Counted from the stretch's first letter, positions 10,137 through 19,292 are shown. The stretch is DNA of 64,000 nt from an uncultured Bacteroidales bacterium (GCA_946183915.1 CAMHDJ010000002.1:23406-87405), one strand, 5' to 3'. Notes: generated by a model not told the origin, from the sequence alone. Translations and numbers: made by a program.

Positions 10137-10586
10137 ATGAACTTAAGTAATCTCAAACCCGCTGAAGGCTCTATCAAACACTCGAAGCGCATTGGTCGTG
10201 GTGCCGGTTCCGGTAAGGGTGGTACTTCTACGCGCGGTAACAAGGGTGCCAAGGCTCGTTCGGGCTATCACCAGAAGGTGGGCTTTGAAGGTGGCCAGAT
10301 GCCTCTTTATCGCCGTGTTCCCAAGTTCGGTTTCAAAAATATCAACCGTGTTGAGTATGTGGGTATCAATATTGATACACTCAATACGTTGGCTGAAGCG
10401 AAGAACATTACTGATTTCAATATTGATGTGCTGAAACAGAACGGTTTGATCTCCGGTAAAGATCGTATCAAGATTCTTGGCCGCGGCGAGCTTTCCAAAG
10501 CCCTCAATGTTACTGCCCACGCTTTTTCGGCTACAGCCAAGAAAGCCATCGAAGACAAGGGCGGTGTCGCCACTGTTATTGAATAA
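10137..10586 (+). CDS. rplO: Ribosomal protein uL15
   Basis: Late-assembly 50S protein. 149 residues. The Gly/Arg-rich N-terminus (KRIGRGAGSGKGGTSTRGNKGAKARSG) and FEGGQMPLYRRVPKFGF are diagnostic. The gap to secY is 15 bp. Confidence 0.98.
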   Translation: MNLSNLKPAEGSIKHSKRIGRGAGSGKGGTSTRGNKGAKARSGYHQKVGFEGGQMPLYRRVPKFGFKNINRVEYVGINIDTLNTLAEAKNITDFNIDVLKQNGLISGKDRIKILGRGELSKALNVTAHAFSATAKKAIEDKGGVATVIE

Positions 10587-10601
10587 AACAAAACTGTTAC
10601 A

Positions 10602-11957
10602 ATGAAGCGATTTATACAGACACTTAAAAACATCTGGTCAATCGAAGACTTGCGGAAGCGTATACTTTATACCCTCGGGTTAGTGCTCGTGTACCGTATT
10701 GGTTCCTATGTCGTTTTGCCAGGTGTTGACCCCTCGCAGTTGCAGGGATTGCAAAAACAGGGCTCCGAGGGCCTCATGGGACTTCTTAATATGTTCTCGG
10801 GTGGCGCTTTCTCCAATGCCTCTATTTTTGCACTGGGTATCATGCCGTACATCACCGCATCGATCGTGATTCAGCTGTTGGTGATGGTTGTGCCTTATTT
10901 CCAGAAGATGCAACGCGACGGTGAAAGTGGCCGTAGAAAGATGAACCAGATTACCAGGTGGTTGACCGTCATCGTGACTGCCATGCAGGCTCCTGCCTAC
11001 ATCACCAACATGATGTATCAGTTGGGCGCCTCGTCCACCGCAATCTATCCGTTCGATGGTAGCGCTCCCTCCCCGTTCTTCTGGGTGAGCAGCATTATCA
11101 TTCTTATCAGCGGTACGCTCTTTGTGATGTGGCTCGGCGAGCGCATCACCGACAAGGGTGTGGGTAATGGTATATCGCTCCTCATTATGATTGGTATCAT
11201 TGCTCGACTGCCGTTTGCCCTTTCGGCCGAGTTCGCTTCGCGTTTGTCGGAAGGCGGCGGTCTTGTGATGTTCCTCTTTGAGCTGGTTGTTCTGCTGGCT
11301 GTCATTCTGTTGGTCATCCTGTTGGTACAGGGTACCCGCCGCATCCCGGTGCAGTATGCAAAGCGTATTGTCGGCAACAAGCAGTATGGCGGTGTCCGTC
11401 AGTACATCCCGATCAAGGTGAATGCTGCAGGTGTCATGCCTATCATTTTCGCTCAGGCAATCATGTTCCTGCCTATTACCTTCATGGGATTTTCCGGCAA
11501 CAGCAGCTCCAAGTTTGCCATGGCCTTTGCCGATTATAACAGTTTCTGGTACAATTTGGTCTTCGCTATCCTTGTGATTGTGTTCACCTACTTCTACACC
11601 GCCATTGCCATCAACCCCAACCAGATGGCTGACGATATGAAGAAGAACGGTGGCTTTATACCCGGTGTGAAACCAGGTAAAAAAACTGCTGAGTATCTCG
11701 AAGGTATCCTTTCGAAGATAACCCTTCCGGGTTCCATTTTCCTGGCAATTGTGGCCATCCTGCCTGCCATCATCCGCTTGTTTGGTGTGAACACGCAGTT
11801 TGCCCAGTTCTACGGTGGTACTTCTCTCCTCATCCTTGTGGGTGTCATTCTTGACACGTTGCAGCAGATTGAGAGCCACCTGTTGATGCGCCATTATGAT
11901 GGCTTGACCAAAACCGGTCGTATCAAAGGACGTACCTCCATGTCTATCCAAGCTTAA
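10602..11957 (+). CDS. secY: Protein translocase subunit SecY
   Basis: Channel-forming inner-membrane subunit of the Sec translocase. 451 residues with ten hydrophobic segments. Recognisable blocks are YRIGSYVVLPGVDP near the N-terminus, LGIMPYITASIVIQLL (TM2), WLGERITDKGVGNGISLLI, and the C-terminal GTSLLILVGVILDTLQQIESHLLMRHYDG. It is embedded in the spc part of the operon between rplO and map, the normal bacterial context. Confidence 0.98.
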   Translation: MKRFIQTLKNIWSIEDLRKRILYTLGLVLVYRIGSYVVLPGVDPSQLQGLQKQGSEGLMGLLNMFSGGAFSNASIFALGIMPYITASIVIQLLVMVVPYFQKMQRDGESGRRKMNQITRWLTVIVTAMQAPAYITNMMYQLGASSTAIYPFDGSAPSPFFWVSSIIILISGTLFVMWLGERITDKGVGNGISLLIMIGIIARLPFALSAEFASRLSEGGGLVMFLFELVVLLAVILLVILLVQGTRRIPVQYAKRIVGNKQYGGVRQYIPIKVNAAGVMPIIFAQAIMFLPITFMGFSGNSSSKFAMAFADYNSFWYNLVFAILVIVFTYFYTAIAINPNQMADDMKKNGGFIPGVKPGKKTAEYLEGILSKITLPGSIFLAIVAILPAIIRLFGVNTQFAQFYGGTSLLILVGVILDTLQQIESHLLMRHYDGLTKTGRIKGRTSMSIQA

Positions 11958-11974
11958 AATAGAGACGGAAGAGA

Positions 11975-12751
11975 ATGATATTGCTCAAAACCAAAGAAGA
12001 AATCGAGCTCATACGTGATGCCGGCCGCCTCCTCGGGGAAACCCTCGCGGAGGTGGGCCGTCACATCCGTCCGGGGGTGACCACCGCTTATCTTGACCAG
12101 ATCGGCGAGCAGTTCATCCGTGATCATGGGGCCAAGCCCTTGTGCAAAGGTTTCGAGGGATTTCCAGCGGCATTCTGCATATCAGTCAATGATGTGGTTG
12201 TTCATGGTATACCTGGTGAGAGTTTTATCAAAGATGGTGATAACGTAACGCTTGATTGCGTCATTGAGCTCAACGGCTATGTGGCCGATTCCGCATATAC
12301 ATTTGCGGTTGGTGAGGTCAGTCCGGAAGTCAAGCGGTTGATGAAAGTCACCCGCGAAGCGCTTTATATTGGTCTAGATCAATGCAAAGAGGGCAACCGG
12401 GTGGGTGACATCAGCCATGCGGTTCAAATGCATTGCGAGAAGAACGGCTACTCTGTGGTGCGTGAATTGTGTGGTCACGGCGTGGGATTCCAGATGCATG
12501 AATCGCCCAATGTGCCCAACTTCGGTGTTAAAGGCACCGGCCCCCTCCTCAAGGAGGGCATGGTGATTGCTGTCGAGCCGATGGTCTGCATGGGTTCCAA
12601 GAACGTCAAGTTTTCCAAAGAGGACGGATGGAATTGTCGCACCCGCGACGGCAAGCCGGCGGCACACTTCGAGCACACTGTGGCCATCACTGCCCAGGGC
12701 CCCGATATTCTCACCACCTTCGACTATATTGAAAACAGCAGTAAACAATAA
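11975..12751 (+). CDS. map: Type I methionine aminopeptidase
   Basis: Removes N-terminal Met from new proteins; dinuclear metallopeptidase of the pita-bread fold. 258 residues. The His at FCISVNDVVVHGIP, metal ligands around DNVTLDCVIELNGYVADSA, GHGVGFQMHESP, and the Glu-containing MVIAVEPM and HFEHTVAI motifs are all visible. Its place between secY and infA is standard for the phylum. Confidence 0.97.
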   Translation: MILLKTKEEIELIRDAGRLLGETLAEVGRHIRPGVTTAYLDQIGEQFIRDHGAKPLCKGFEGFPAAFCISVNDVVVHGIPGESFIKDGDNVTLDCVIELNGYVADSAYTFAVGEVSPEVKRLMKVTREALYIGLDQCKEGNRVGDISHAVQMHCEKNGYSVVRELCGHGVGFQMHESPNVPNFGVKGTGPLLKEGMVIAVEPMVCMGSKNVKFSKEDGWNCRTRDGKPAAHFEHTVAITAQGPDILTTFDYIENSSKQ

Positions 12752-12769
12752 ACGGTAAGCAAGAAAAGA

Positions 12770-12988
12770 ATGGCAAAACAGGCATCCATACAGTTAGACG
12801 GCACGGTCACCGAATCGCTCGGCAACGCCATGTTCCGTGTCGAATTGGAAAACGGACATCAGATCATTGCCCACATCTCCGGCAAGATGCGTATGCACTA
12901 CATCAAGATCCTACCCGGAGACAAGGTGCAGATCGAGATGTCGCCCTACGACCTGTCGAAAGGACGTATCACTTACCGTCACAAGTAG
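12770..12988 (+). CDS. infA: Translation initiation factor IF-1
   Basis: OB-fold factor that binds the 30S A site. 72 residues, normal length. The [19 protein letters not shown] and [12 protein letters not shown] motifs are canonical. It is followed after 43 bp by rpmJ. Confidence 0.98.
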   Translation: MAKQASIQLDGTVTESLGNAMFRVELENGHQIIAHISGKMRMHYIKILPGDKVQIEMSPYDLSKGRITYRHK

Positions 12989-13031
12989 CCCTACAAGAAA
13001 GAAACAACAACACGATTAATAATTACACAAA

Positions 13032-13148
13032 ATGAAAGTAAGAGTTTCAGTCAAGAAAAGATCGCCCGAGTGCAAGGTGGTGCGCCGCCACGGTGTGGTC
13101 TATGTAATCAACAAGAAGAATCCTAAGTTCAAACAGAGACAAGGATAA
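13032..13148 (+). CDS. rpmJ: Ribosomal protein bL36, zinc-free form
   Basis: 38-residue 50S protein ([20 protein letters not shown] ... NPKFKQRQG). Of the usual three Cys and one His that bind zinc, only one Cys is left: the others are replaced by Ser, Asn and Phe, so this copy should not bind zinc. With rpsN this makes two zinc-independent versions in one operon. Confidence 0.97.
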   Translation: MKVRVSVKKRSPECKVVRRHGVVYVINKKNPKFKQRQG

Positions 13149-13176
13149 TTTAAAAACAAAACAGTAAAAAGAATTT

Positions 13177-13554
13177 ATGGCACGTATTGCAGGTATTGAC
13201 TTACCCAAGAACAAAAGAGGAGAGATAGGCTTGACCTATATCTACGGAATCGGACGTAGCACCGCCAAAGAGATCCTGGCCAAGGCCGGTATCGACGAGG
13301 CCAAGAAAGTGCAGGACTGGACCGATGACGAGCAGAACACCCTCCGCAACATCATCAACGATGAGTACAAGGTGGAAGGCGCCCTCCGCTCCGAGGTGCA
13401 GATGAACATCAAGCGACTGATGGATATCGGCTGCTACCGTGGCATCCGTCACCGCCTGGGTCTTCCCCTCCGTGGACAGAGCACCAAGAACAACGCTCGC
13501 ACTCGCAAGGGTAAGAAGAAAACTATCGCTAACAAGAAGAAAGCTACCAAGTAA
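13177..13554 (+). CDS. rpsM: Ribosomal protein uS13
   Basis: 30S head protein at the subunit bridge. 125 residues. [26 protein letters not shown] and [28 protein letters not shown] are diagnostic. It opens the alpha part of the block. An 89-bp gap follows before rpsK, longer than most here, without an obvious promoter. Confidence 0.98.
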   Translation: MARIAGIDLPKNKRGEIGLTYIYGIGRSTAKEILAKAGIDEAKKVQDWTDDEQNTLRNIINDEYKVEGALRSEVQMNIKRLMDIGCYRGIRHRLGLPLRGQSTKNNARTRKGKKKTIANKKKATK

Positions 13555-13643
13555 GTAAAGGTTGTAGCGCCCCAGTCGCGGACCAGAATGTGACCCCAGA
13601 AGCGATTGGCAGTAAAGAAACAAAGTAAATCAAGCAAAAAGAA

Positions 13644-14033
13644 ATGGCAAAAACTTCCAAACCGACTAAAAAGAGAGTCGTAAAAGTTGAACCTCAGGGA
13701 AGAGCATGCATCTTTGCATCCTTCAACAACGTCATCGTCTCGTTGACGAACAACGCCGGTCAAGTGATTTCTTGGTCGTCTGCCGGAAAAATGGGCTTCC
13801 GCGGATCGAAGAAAAACACTCCGTATGCCGCTCAGATGGCTGCGGAAGATTGCGGCAAAGTTGCTTATGATTTGGGCCTAAGAAAAGTCAAGGTCTTTGT
13901 CAAAGGACCTGGTCAAGGACGTGAATCTGCAATCCGCGCAATCAACACCTGCGGTATCGAGGTGACCGAGATTACCGACATCACCCCGCTGCCCCACAAT
14001 GGTTGCCGTCCCCCGAAGCGTCGTCGCGTGTAA
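13644..14033 (+). CDS. rpsK: Ribosomal protein uS11
   Basis: 30S platform protein. 129 residues. [44 protein letters not shown] and the C-terminal [15 protein letters not shown] are canonical. Confidence 0.98.
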   Translation: MAKTSKPTKKRVVKVEPQGRACIFASFNNVIVSLTNNAGQVISWSSAGKMGFRGSKKNTPYAAQMAAEDCGKVAYDLGLRKVKVFVKGPGQGRESAIRAINTCGIEVTEITDITPLPHNGCRPPKRRRV

Positions 14034-14061
14034 TTATTAATCAAAAAAGAACAAGTAAACA

Positions 14062-14667
14062 ATGGCAAGATACACAGGTCCGAAGACCAAAATCGCAAGA
14101 AAGTTCCACGAGCCTATCTATGGCCCGGACAAAAACTACGAGAAGAAACCCTATGCCCCTGGCATGCACGGCCAGAACCGTCGCCGCGGCAAGGTGTCCG
14201 AGTACGGCACCCAGCTCAACGAGAAGCAGAAGGCCAAATACACCTACGGCATCCTCGAGCGCCAGTTCCGCAAACTCTATGCCGAAGCCTCCCGTCGCGG
14301 TGGCATCACCGGTGAGGAACTGATGAAACTCATCGAGGCCCGCCTCGACAACGTGGTCTACCGCCTCGGCATCGCCCGCAGCCGCGCCCAGGCCCGCCAG
14401 CTGGTTTCGCATCGTCATATCGCTGTCAACGGCGAGGTGGTCAACGTTCCCTCCTACTCCCTCCGTGAGGGCGACGTCATCTCCGTCCGCGAGCGCAGCA
14501 AATCGCTCGAAGTCATCACCGACTCGCTGGCCTCGCGTGCCAACAACTACCCCTGGCTCGAGTGGGACGGCGCTTCCATGAGCGGCAAGTTCGTCAGCTA
14601 CCCCCAGCGCAGCGACATCCCCGAGACCATCAACGAGCAGCTCATCGTTGACCTCTACTCGAAGTAA
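14062..14667 (+). CDS. rpsD: Ribosomal protein uS4
   Basis: Primary 16S-binding protein. 201 residues. The N-terminus [15 protein letters not shown], the S4 RNA-binding domain ([31 protein letters not shown], residues ~94-124) and an acidic end are present. The 74-bp gap to rpoA holds two small GC-rich hairpins. Confidence 0.98.
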   Translation: MARYTGPKTKIARKFHEPIYGPDKNYEKKPYAPGMHGQNRRRGKVSEYGTQLNEKQKAKYTYGILERQFRKLYAEASRRGGITGEELMKLIEARLDNVVYRLGIARSRAQARQLVSHRHIAVNGEVVNVPSYSLREGDVISVRERSKSLEVITDSLASRANNYPWLEWDGASMSGKFVSYPQRSDIPETINEQLIVDLYSK

Positions 14668-14741
14668 TTAGCCTCACAGCGAGGTAACGGCCCGGACACG
14701 CCGTCCGGACATAAACCCAAAAAAGAAAGAAAGGATAACAA

Positions 14742-15734
14742 ATGGCAATTTTATCATTCCAGAAACCCGACAAGGTGGTCATGCTCGAGGCTGACGACTT
14801 CCGTGGCACTTTCGAATTCCGCCCACTGGAGCCCGGCTACGGCACAACCATCGGTAACGCTTTGCGTCGCGTCCTTCTCTCTTCGCTCGAAGGCTATGCC
14901 ATCACCTCGGTGCAGATCGACGGTGTCGACCACGAGTTCTCGTCGCTCCCTGGAGTGGTCGAGGACATGACCGACATCATCCTGCGCCTGAAGCAGATCC
15001 GTTTCCGTCGTCAGCTCGAGGACACCGAGCATGAGAAGATCTCGTTCACCGTCAAGGGACAGACGATCTTGAAGGCCGGCGACCTCAACAGCAACCTCAA
15101 TGGCTTCCAGGTGCTCAACCCCGAACTGGAACTCTGCCACATGGAGCCCACCACCGAGTTGCACATCACCCTCAGCATCGACAAAGGCCGCGGCTATGTG
15201 CCTGCCGACGAAAACAAGCGCCCCACCGACCCCATCGGTGTCATCGCTATCGACTCCATCCACACCCCCATCAAGAAGGTCATGTATGCCGTCGACGACT
15301 ACCGCGTCGAGCAGCGCACCGACTACGAGAAGCTCACCTTCGACATCGAGACCGATGGCTCCATCCATCCGAAGGAGGCCCTCAAGGAGGCTGCCACCAT
15401 CCTCATCCAGCACTTCATGCTCTTCTCCGACGAGCGCATCACGCTCGACGTCGAGACCAAGCCCGTGCAGGAAGAGTTTGACGAGACCACGGCCCACGTG
15501 CGCCAGCTCCTCAAGACCAAGCTCATCGACCTCGACCTCTCCGTGCGCGCCCTCAACTGCCTGAAGGCCGCCGAGGTGGAGACCCTGGGCGACCTCGTGT
15601 CGTTCAACAAGAGCGACCTTCTGAAGTTCCGCAACTTCGGTAAAAAATCACTCACCGAGCTCGAAAACCTCGTGGCTTCGAAGAACCTCGAGTTCGGTAT
15701 GAATGTTACAAAGTATAAACTTGATAAAGAATAA
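14742..15734 (+). CDS. rpoA: RNA polymerase alpha subunit
   Basis: Assembly platform of RNA polymerase. 330 residues. The N-terminal dimerisation domain ([33 protein letters not shown]) and C-terminal DNA-contact domain ([45 protein letters not shown]) are both complete. It is followed by rplQ after 8 bp. Confidence 0.98.
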   Translation: MAILSFQKPDKVVMLEADDFRGTFEFRPLEPGYGTTIGNALRRVLLSSLEGYAITSVQIDGVDHEFSSLPGVVEDMTDIILRLKQIRFRRQLEDTEHEKISFTVKGQTILKAGDLNSNLNGFQVLNPELELCHMEPTTELHITLSIDKGRGYVPADENKRPTDPIGVIAIDSIHTPIKKVMYAVDDYRVEQRTDYEKLTFDIETDGSIHPKEALKEAATILIQHFMLFSDERITLDVETKPVQEEFDETTAHVRQLLKTKLIDLDLSVRALNCLKAAEVETLGDLVSFNKSDLLKFRNFGKKSLTELENLVASKNLEFGMNVTKYKLDKE

Positions 15735-15742
15735 CAAAGAAT

Positions 15743-16228
15743 ATGAGACACGGTTGCAAAGTAAATCATCTGTCAAGAACCCACGCCCATCGCGTCGCTA
15801 TGCTTTCCAACATGGCCACCTCGCTTATCATGCATAAGCGCATCGAGACCACCGTTGCCAAAGCCAAGGCCCTCCGCGTTTACGTCGAGCCCATCATCAA
15901 CCGCTCGAAGGAAGACTCCACCCACAACCGCCGTATCGTCTTCAGCTACCTGCACAGCAAAGAGGCCGTCAACGAACTCTTCCGCGAAGTGTCGCAGAAG
16001 GTCGCCAACCGCCCCGGTGGCTACACCCGCATCCTGAAGACCGGCATCCGTCACGGTGACAACTCCGAGATGGCCATCATCGAGCTCGTCGACTACAACG
16101 AGAACATGCTCAAGGAGAGCACCTCGAAGAAGGCCAAGAGCACCCGCCGTTCGCGCGCCAAGAAGGCCGAGGCCGCTCCCGCTGCCGAAGCCCCCGTCGC
16201 CGAGGCCGAGGCTCCCAAAGCCGAGTAA
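15743..16228 (+). CDS. rplQ: Ribosomal protein bL17 with Ala/Glu-rich tail
   Basis: Tunnel-exit 50S protein. 161 residues. The core [29 protein letters not shown] is canonical. The last ~45 residues form a Lys/Arg then Ala/Pro/Glu-rich low-complexity tail, common in this phylum. It is the last gene of the operon. Confidence 0.98.
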   Translation: MRHGCKVNHLSRTHAHRVAMLSNMATSLIMHKRIETTVAKAKALRVYVEPIINRSKEDSTHNRRIVFSYLHSKEAVNELFREVSQKVANRPGGYTRILKTGIRHGDNSEMAIIELVDYNENMLKESTSKKAKSTRRSRAKKAEAAPAAEAPVAEAEAPKAE

Positions 16229-16250
16229 GCACTCTTGACAATACAAAACG

Positions 16251-16286
16251 AAGGCCCGCTGCCATCCGGCAGCGGGCCTTTTCTGT
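16251..16286 (+). terminator. Rho-independent terminator of the ribosomal operon
   Basis: A 13-bp stem, AAGGCCCGCTGCC with its exact complement around an ATCC loop, is followed by a T-rich tract (TTCTGTTT). It lies 22 bp after the rplQ stop and ends the S10-spc-alpha transcript. Confidence 0.95.
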
Positions 16287-16313
16287 TTCCATGCGCCGAT
16301 GGGTGGCGATCCC

Positions 16314-16500
16314 TTACCGGATCACCACCACCCGACGTGCAGGGTAGTCGCCCACCTTGACCAGGTAGACACCGCTGGCCGGCGCCGCCATACGGGCCTC
16401 GCCATGGGCAAGTGTGGCCGATGCAATCCGACGTCCCATCATGTCAAACATGACTGCCTCGGCGGCGGGCGGCGACAGGAATTTGGTTTGCAAGTTCTCG
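16314..16500 (-). pseudogene. Orphan T9SS C-terminal sorting tail (gene remnant)
   Basis: Read on the minus strand, about 60 codons encode a typical type IX secretion tail: VMFDMMGRRIASATL, then MAAPASGVYLVKVG and a closing RRVVVIR before TAA (16314-16316). No start codon or passenger domain precedes it; the frame runs back into 9-bp CGCAGAAAN repeats. I read it as the stump of a secreted T9SS cargo gene whose 5' part was deleted. Confidence 0.72.
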
Positions 16501-16568
16501 GATGAATAATTTTTCCTCTCGCAGAAAACGCAGAAATCGCAGATTCGACGAAGTCAATTTTGGGAAAT

Positions 16569-16596
16569 GTAGAGACGTAGCGCGCTACGTCTCTAC
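16569..16596. repeat. Perfect 28-bp palindrome at the end of the MATE gene
   Basis: Each 14-base half is GTAGAGACGTAGCG or its reverse complement. It overlaps the minus-strand stop codon of the MATE gene (16593-16595). It resembles the GGACGCGG palindromes at 19269, 28325, 28371 and 29545 in layout (GTAG-GACG-G-GCG), with changes in both arms that keep base pairing. A T-rich run follows on the + strand, so it could also terminate transcription. Confidence 0.75.
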
Positions 16597-18335
16597 TCCT
16601 TTTTTGTTCGATTTGGAGTTTTGTCCCATACTATAGTTGTTACATTCATCGTGAACATGTAGCGGTAGGTGGCGGTGCGGGCGCCTACCGATGCGGCGTC
16701 CATGCCGTTGTGCACCGGGTCGTAGGGGCGGCCGCAGTCTTTGATGGTCATCTGGATGCCGTCGTCCAACTCGGTGAGCGAGACATCGAGATATTTAAGC
16801 TGACTGCTTCTGCGCTCCCGGGCATTGTCGACGAGCATCTGGATGGTGGCTAACATCCTAGCGCTCACCTCGTCGCTCATCTCGCAGGTGTCGGCAAACA
16901 GATTCATCAACTTTTTCATCTCGTCATAATTGCGTTGTTCGTAATCCAACGAGCATTCGAACTTGATGCACGACGGCAGCTTGTCAACCAACGAGAACTT
17001 CGTATAGTACGGGTGCTTGCGGTGTTCCCAGTAGCCGTTGGCCAAGCTGGCCACAAGGATGGGCACACCGCCCGCAATCATTCCCAGCCACATGGCATCA
17101 GCGCTGACCTTCGAAAGGCCAAGCATGCCCAGATAGGCCAGGATGCCCATGGTGAACACCAGCACTATCTTGGCCGCCACATGACCCGCCAGCTGCAGCA
17201 CAACGGTGACATACACCGACACCACGCAGAAACAGAAATAGTAGATGCCAAAGCAGGTGAACACCCTGCGTGCCAGGGCGATATCGATGCTTCCGCTGAG
17301 ACCGAAGCACCACAGGAAAAGCTGTGGCACGGCCACCAGCAACAGCAGCAGCACGCCGTAGAACCCCACCACGATGCGGGCCGTGTTTTTCATGATGCGC
17401 TGCAGCCCGTCGCTGTCGCCGCCGGCACGCATGTAGGTGATGTGCGAGATTCCGGCAATACAGAGTCCGACAACGACCGAGAAGGTGGCCGACTGTATCT
17501 GCAGGCACACATCGAAGAGCGTCAGCCCGTCATGTCCTGCCACCTTCAGCACCAGCGCGTTGCCCAGCAGCATAAAGGCGTTCACCACGATAAAGAACAC
17601 GTTGAAGCCGAAGCCGTGCTTGAGGTTCTCGCCGAGGATGGCGCCGAGGTCGCCCTGCGGTCGCGCCAGTCTGCACTGGCTCTTGCCCTTGAGGAAAAAG
17701 GGCGCGATAAGTGCCAGGTTGATAAGCCCCGAAGTGACCGTGCCCCATGCCGCACCCCTGATGCCCATGCCGAGGACACCGATGAAAAGGATGTCGAACA
17801 TCACATTGGCCGCACTGCCCGCAACCACGGCCCGGGTGGCCAGTTGCGGAAAGCCCTCCTGCGTGGCAAAGTCGTTGAACGTGTTGTTTAGCGGCAGGAT
17901 GAGCAGGTAGATCACAATCACCTGCAGGTATTCGCGGGCATATGCTGCGCTCTCGGGCCTGCCGGTCAGCCCCAAGGCGATGCTGTCGAGGTTCGTCCAG
18001 ATGCCCACCGCCGCCGCTACCGCCACCAGCACCGCCGAGGCGAAAGCCGCCGTGTAGATGCGGTTGGCCTTGTCGCGGTTGCCCTTGGCCAACTGACCCG
18101 CCGCAAGCACCGAGCCGCCGCGTTCGCATATCATCGTCAGCACGCTCACCGCGTTGACCAAAGGCAGCGCCACACTCACCGCGATGAAGGCATCGTTGCC
18201 CAACAAGTTGCTCGAGAAGAGACCGTCGACCAGCGTAGCGACAAGCGGCGCCAGTGCCGTAAGCGTCACGCTCACCAGTGTTAGCCGATAAGACTTGTCA
18301 ATAAGATAGCTGTTACGAAATTTGGTAATATTCAT
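16593..18335 (-). CDS. MATE-family transporter fused to a C-terminal ATPase-like domain
   Basis: 580 residues. Residues ~1-440 are a multidrug/toxin extrusion (MATE) type transporter with about 12 hydrophobic segments: LTALAPLVATLVDGLFSSNLLGNDAFIAVSVALPLVNA at the start, and ATQEGFPQLATRAVVAGSAANVMFDILFIGVLGMGIRGAAWGT in the middle. After a short linker, residues ~455-575 look like an HATPase (GHKL/RsbW-type) domain, with an N-box-like QMLVDNARERR and a G1-like IKDCGRPYDP. ATP binding and any signalling role are inferred. A TTTG-N21-TATTTTTG promoter (18392-18424, minus) precedes it. A sole gene with no operon partner. Confidence 0.85.
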   Translation of the reverse strand: MNITKFRNSYLIDKSYRLTLVSVTLTALAPLVATLVDGLFSSNLLGNDAFIAVSVALPLVNAVSVLTMICERGGSVLAAGQLAKGNRDKANRIYTAAFASAVLVAVAAAVGIWTNLDSIALGLTGRPESAAYAREYLQVIVIYLLILPLNNTFNDFATQEGFPQLATRAVVAGSAANVMFDILFIGVLGMGIRGAAWGTVTSGLINLALIAPFFLKGKSQCRLARPQGDLGAILGENLKHGFGFNVFFIVVNAFMLLGNALVLKVAGHDGLTLFDVCLQIQSATFSVVVGLCIAGISHITYMRAGGDSDGLQRIMKNTARIVVGFYGVLLLLLVAVPQLFLWCFGLSGSIDIALARRVFTCFGIYYFCFCVVSVYVTVVLQLAGHVAAKIVLVFTMGILAYLGMLGLSKVSADAMWLGMIAGGVPILVASLANGYWEHRKHPYYTKFSLVDKLPSCIKFECSLDYEQRNYDEMKKLMNLFADTCEMSDEVSARMLATIQMLVDNARERRSSQLKYLDVSLTELDDGIQMTIKDCGRPYDPVHNGMDAASVGARTATYRYMFTMNVTTIVWDKTPNRTKKE

Positions 18336-18391
18336 AATTGTTTCGGTTTCATTAAACTGTTTAATAGAGGTTTCATAGTGATGAGTTTTTG

Positions 18392-18424
18392 CAAAAATAC
18401 AATTTTTAATCTAATCAACACAAA
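18392..18424 (-). promoter_or_regulatory. Bacteroidota-type promoter of the MATE gene
   Basis: On the minus strand TTTG (18424-18421) is followed after 21 bases by TATTTTTG (18399-18392). This matches the phylum's -33 TTTG / -7 TAnnTTTG pattern, about 55 bp before the ATG. Confidence 0.65.
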
Positions 18425-18442
18425 TTAAGTAGATAGTCAAAA

Positions 18443-18646
18443 TTAAGCTGCATGCTTGAGCCATTTGCTCACGGTGTGCTGTTCCATCTCTGTCCTTTCG
18501 CCAACTTTCGCGGCGGACAGTCCCTCCGCTTTCAGGAGTATGGCCAAACACCTCATCCTGAAACAGTGTTTCTTTCCCAGACGGTATCCTCTTTCGAGTT
18601 CCATCCGCTGGGCTTCGTTTAGTTCTAATCGTCCTGCTTTTCTCAT
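18443..18646 (-). pseudogene. IS630-like transposase N-terminal fragment
   Basis: 67 residues (LNEAQRMELERGY ... HCFRMRCLAILLKAEGLSAAKVGERTEMEQHTVSKWLKHA) form a helix-turn-helix domain like the DNA-binding N-terminus of IS630/IS1595-type transposases, where a ~200-residue DDE catalytic domain should follow. Instead there is a stop codon, then AT-rich DNA with no continuation in any frame. It is either a decayed IS remnant or a small orphan HTH protein. Confidence 0.6.
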
Positions 18647-18813
18647 ATCCAGTAAGGTTTGTATTGGAATAACGAGAATCGCTGCCTAATAGTATTAATA
18701 GAAAACTATTATTATTATTTGAATTTAGTTTAACTTCCAATACCACTCAATTTAATATAGTATCGAAGCCAAAAAAATTCAAAATAAAATGACAGAAAAA
18801 TGCTAAAACAGTT

Positions 18814-19113
18814 TTACCGATATGTATTTGGTGTTGTGAGGCCGCTGCAACCACTGAAGGCATAGTCGCCGATGGCGGTCACGGCATATTTGATGCCGTT
18901 GTGGGTCACCGTGTCGGGAATGGTCAAATCCCCAGATACGTAGCTGTAGTATGACACGCTAAAAGGATCGACTATACTTACACTATTATTGCCGATGGTG
19001 TAGAAGAGCGTCTGCCCAGAGGGGGCAGTAGCGGAGAAATCGTAGGCCTGCACTGCCTGTGGGAGGCACAGCACCGACAGCAGGAGGACGAGAAGGGATA
19101 CTTTGTGTTTCAT
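18814..19113 (-). pseudogene. Truncated BspA-like leucine-rich-repeat secreted protein
   Basis: From ATG 19113, 99 residues: a signal peptide (MKHKVSLLVLLLSVLCLPQAVQA), a short N-terminal domain (YDFSATAPSGQTLFYTIGN) and the beginning of a BspA/LRR_5 array (TIPDTVTHNGIKYAVTAIGDYAFSGCSGLT), cut off after one repeat by TTPNTYR and a stop. Full-length relatives carry many repeats and a T9SS tail, so this is a 5' fragment. Reading upstream of ATG 19113 passes through leader RNA and is not protein. It has its own promoter and structured leader. Confidence 0.7.
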
Positions 19114-19157
19114 CTTGTCTATTGTATATTTGTTTATATTCTTTTGCCAACAGACAT

Positions 19158-19195
19158 AAAAAAAAGCGCGGGTTAAGAACTCTTGCTTATCCCGC
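19158..19195 (-). terminator. Terminator-like hairpin in the leader of the LRR gene
   Basis: On the minus strand GCGGGATAAG pairs with CTTAACCCGC (one mismatch) around an 8-base loop, and GC plus eight T follow. It lies between the promoter at 19472 and the ATG at 19113, which suggests attenuation rather than gene-end termination. Confidence 0.65.
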
Positions 19196-19201
19196 ATCTC
19201 A

Positions 19202-19246
19202 GGCTCTCGCATTGCCTTTTGGTATAGAATAAGCAATGCCGAAGCC
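19202..19246 (-). ncRNA. Candidate structured leader element upstream of the LRR fragment
   Basis: On the minus strand GGGCTTC-GGCATTGC pairs with GCAATGC-GAGAGCCT around a ~17-base loop, directly before the terminator hairpin. The arrangement (long hairpin, then terminator, then gene) is riboswitch- or attenuator-like. I cannot assign it to a known RNA family. Confidence 0.4.
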
Positions 19247-19268
19247 CACGCATGCAACCGTATATGGC

Positions 19269-19292
19269 GGACGCGGCACGCCGCGTCCCTAC
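19269..19292. repeat. GC-rich palindrome, GGACGCGG family
   Basis: GGACGCGGCACGCCGCGTCC followed by CTAC. The same 20-bp palindrome and flank recur at 28371-28395 and 29547-29570, and inverted at 28325. Here it lies in the 5' leader of the LRR fragment. Confidence 0.85.

Noticed and set aside
18411..18746. 111-codon minus-strand frame over the IS630-like fragment
   Set aside because: It is in a different frame from the helix-turn-helix reading and its peptide has no recognisable pattern.
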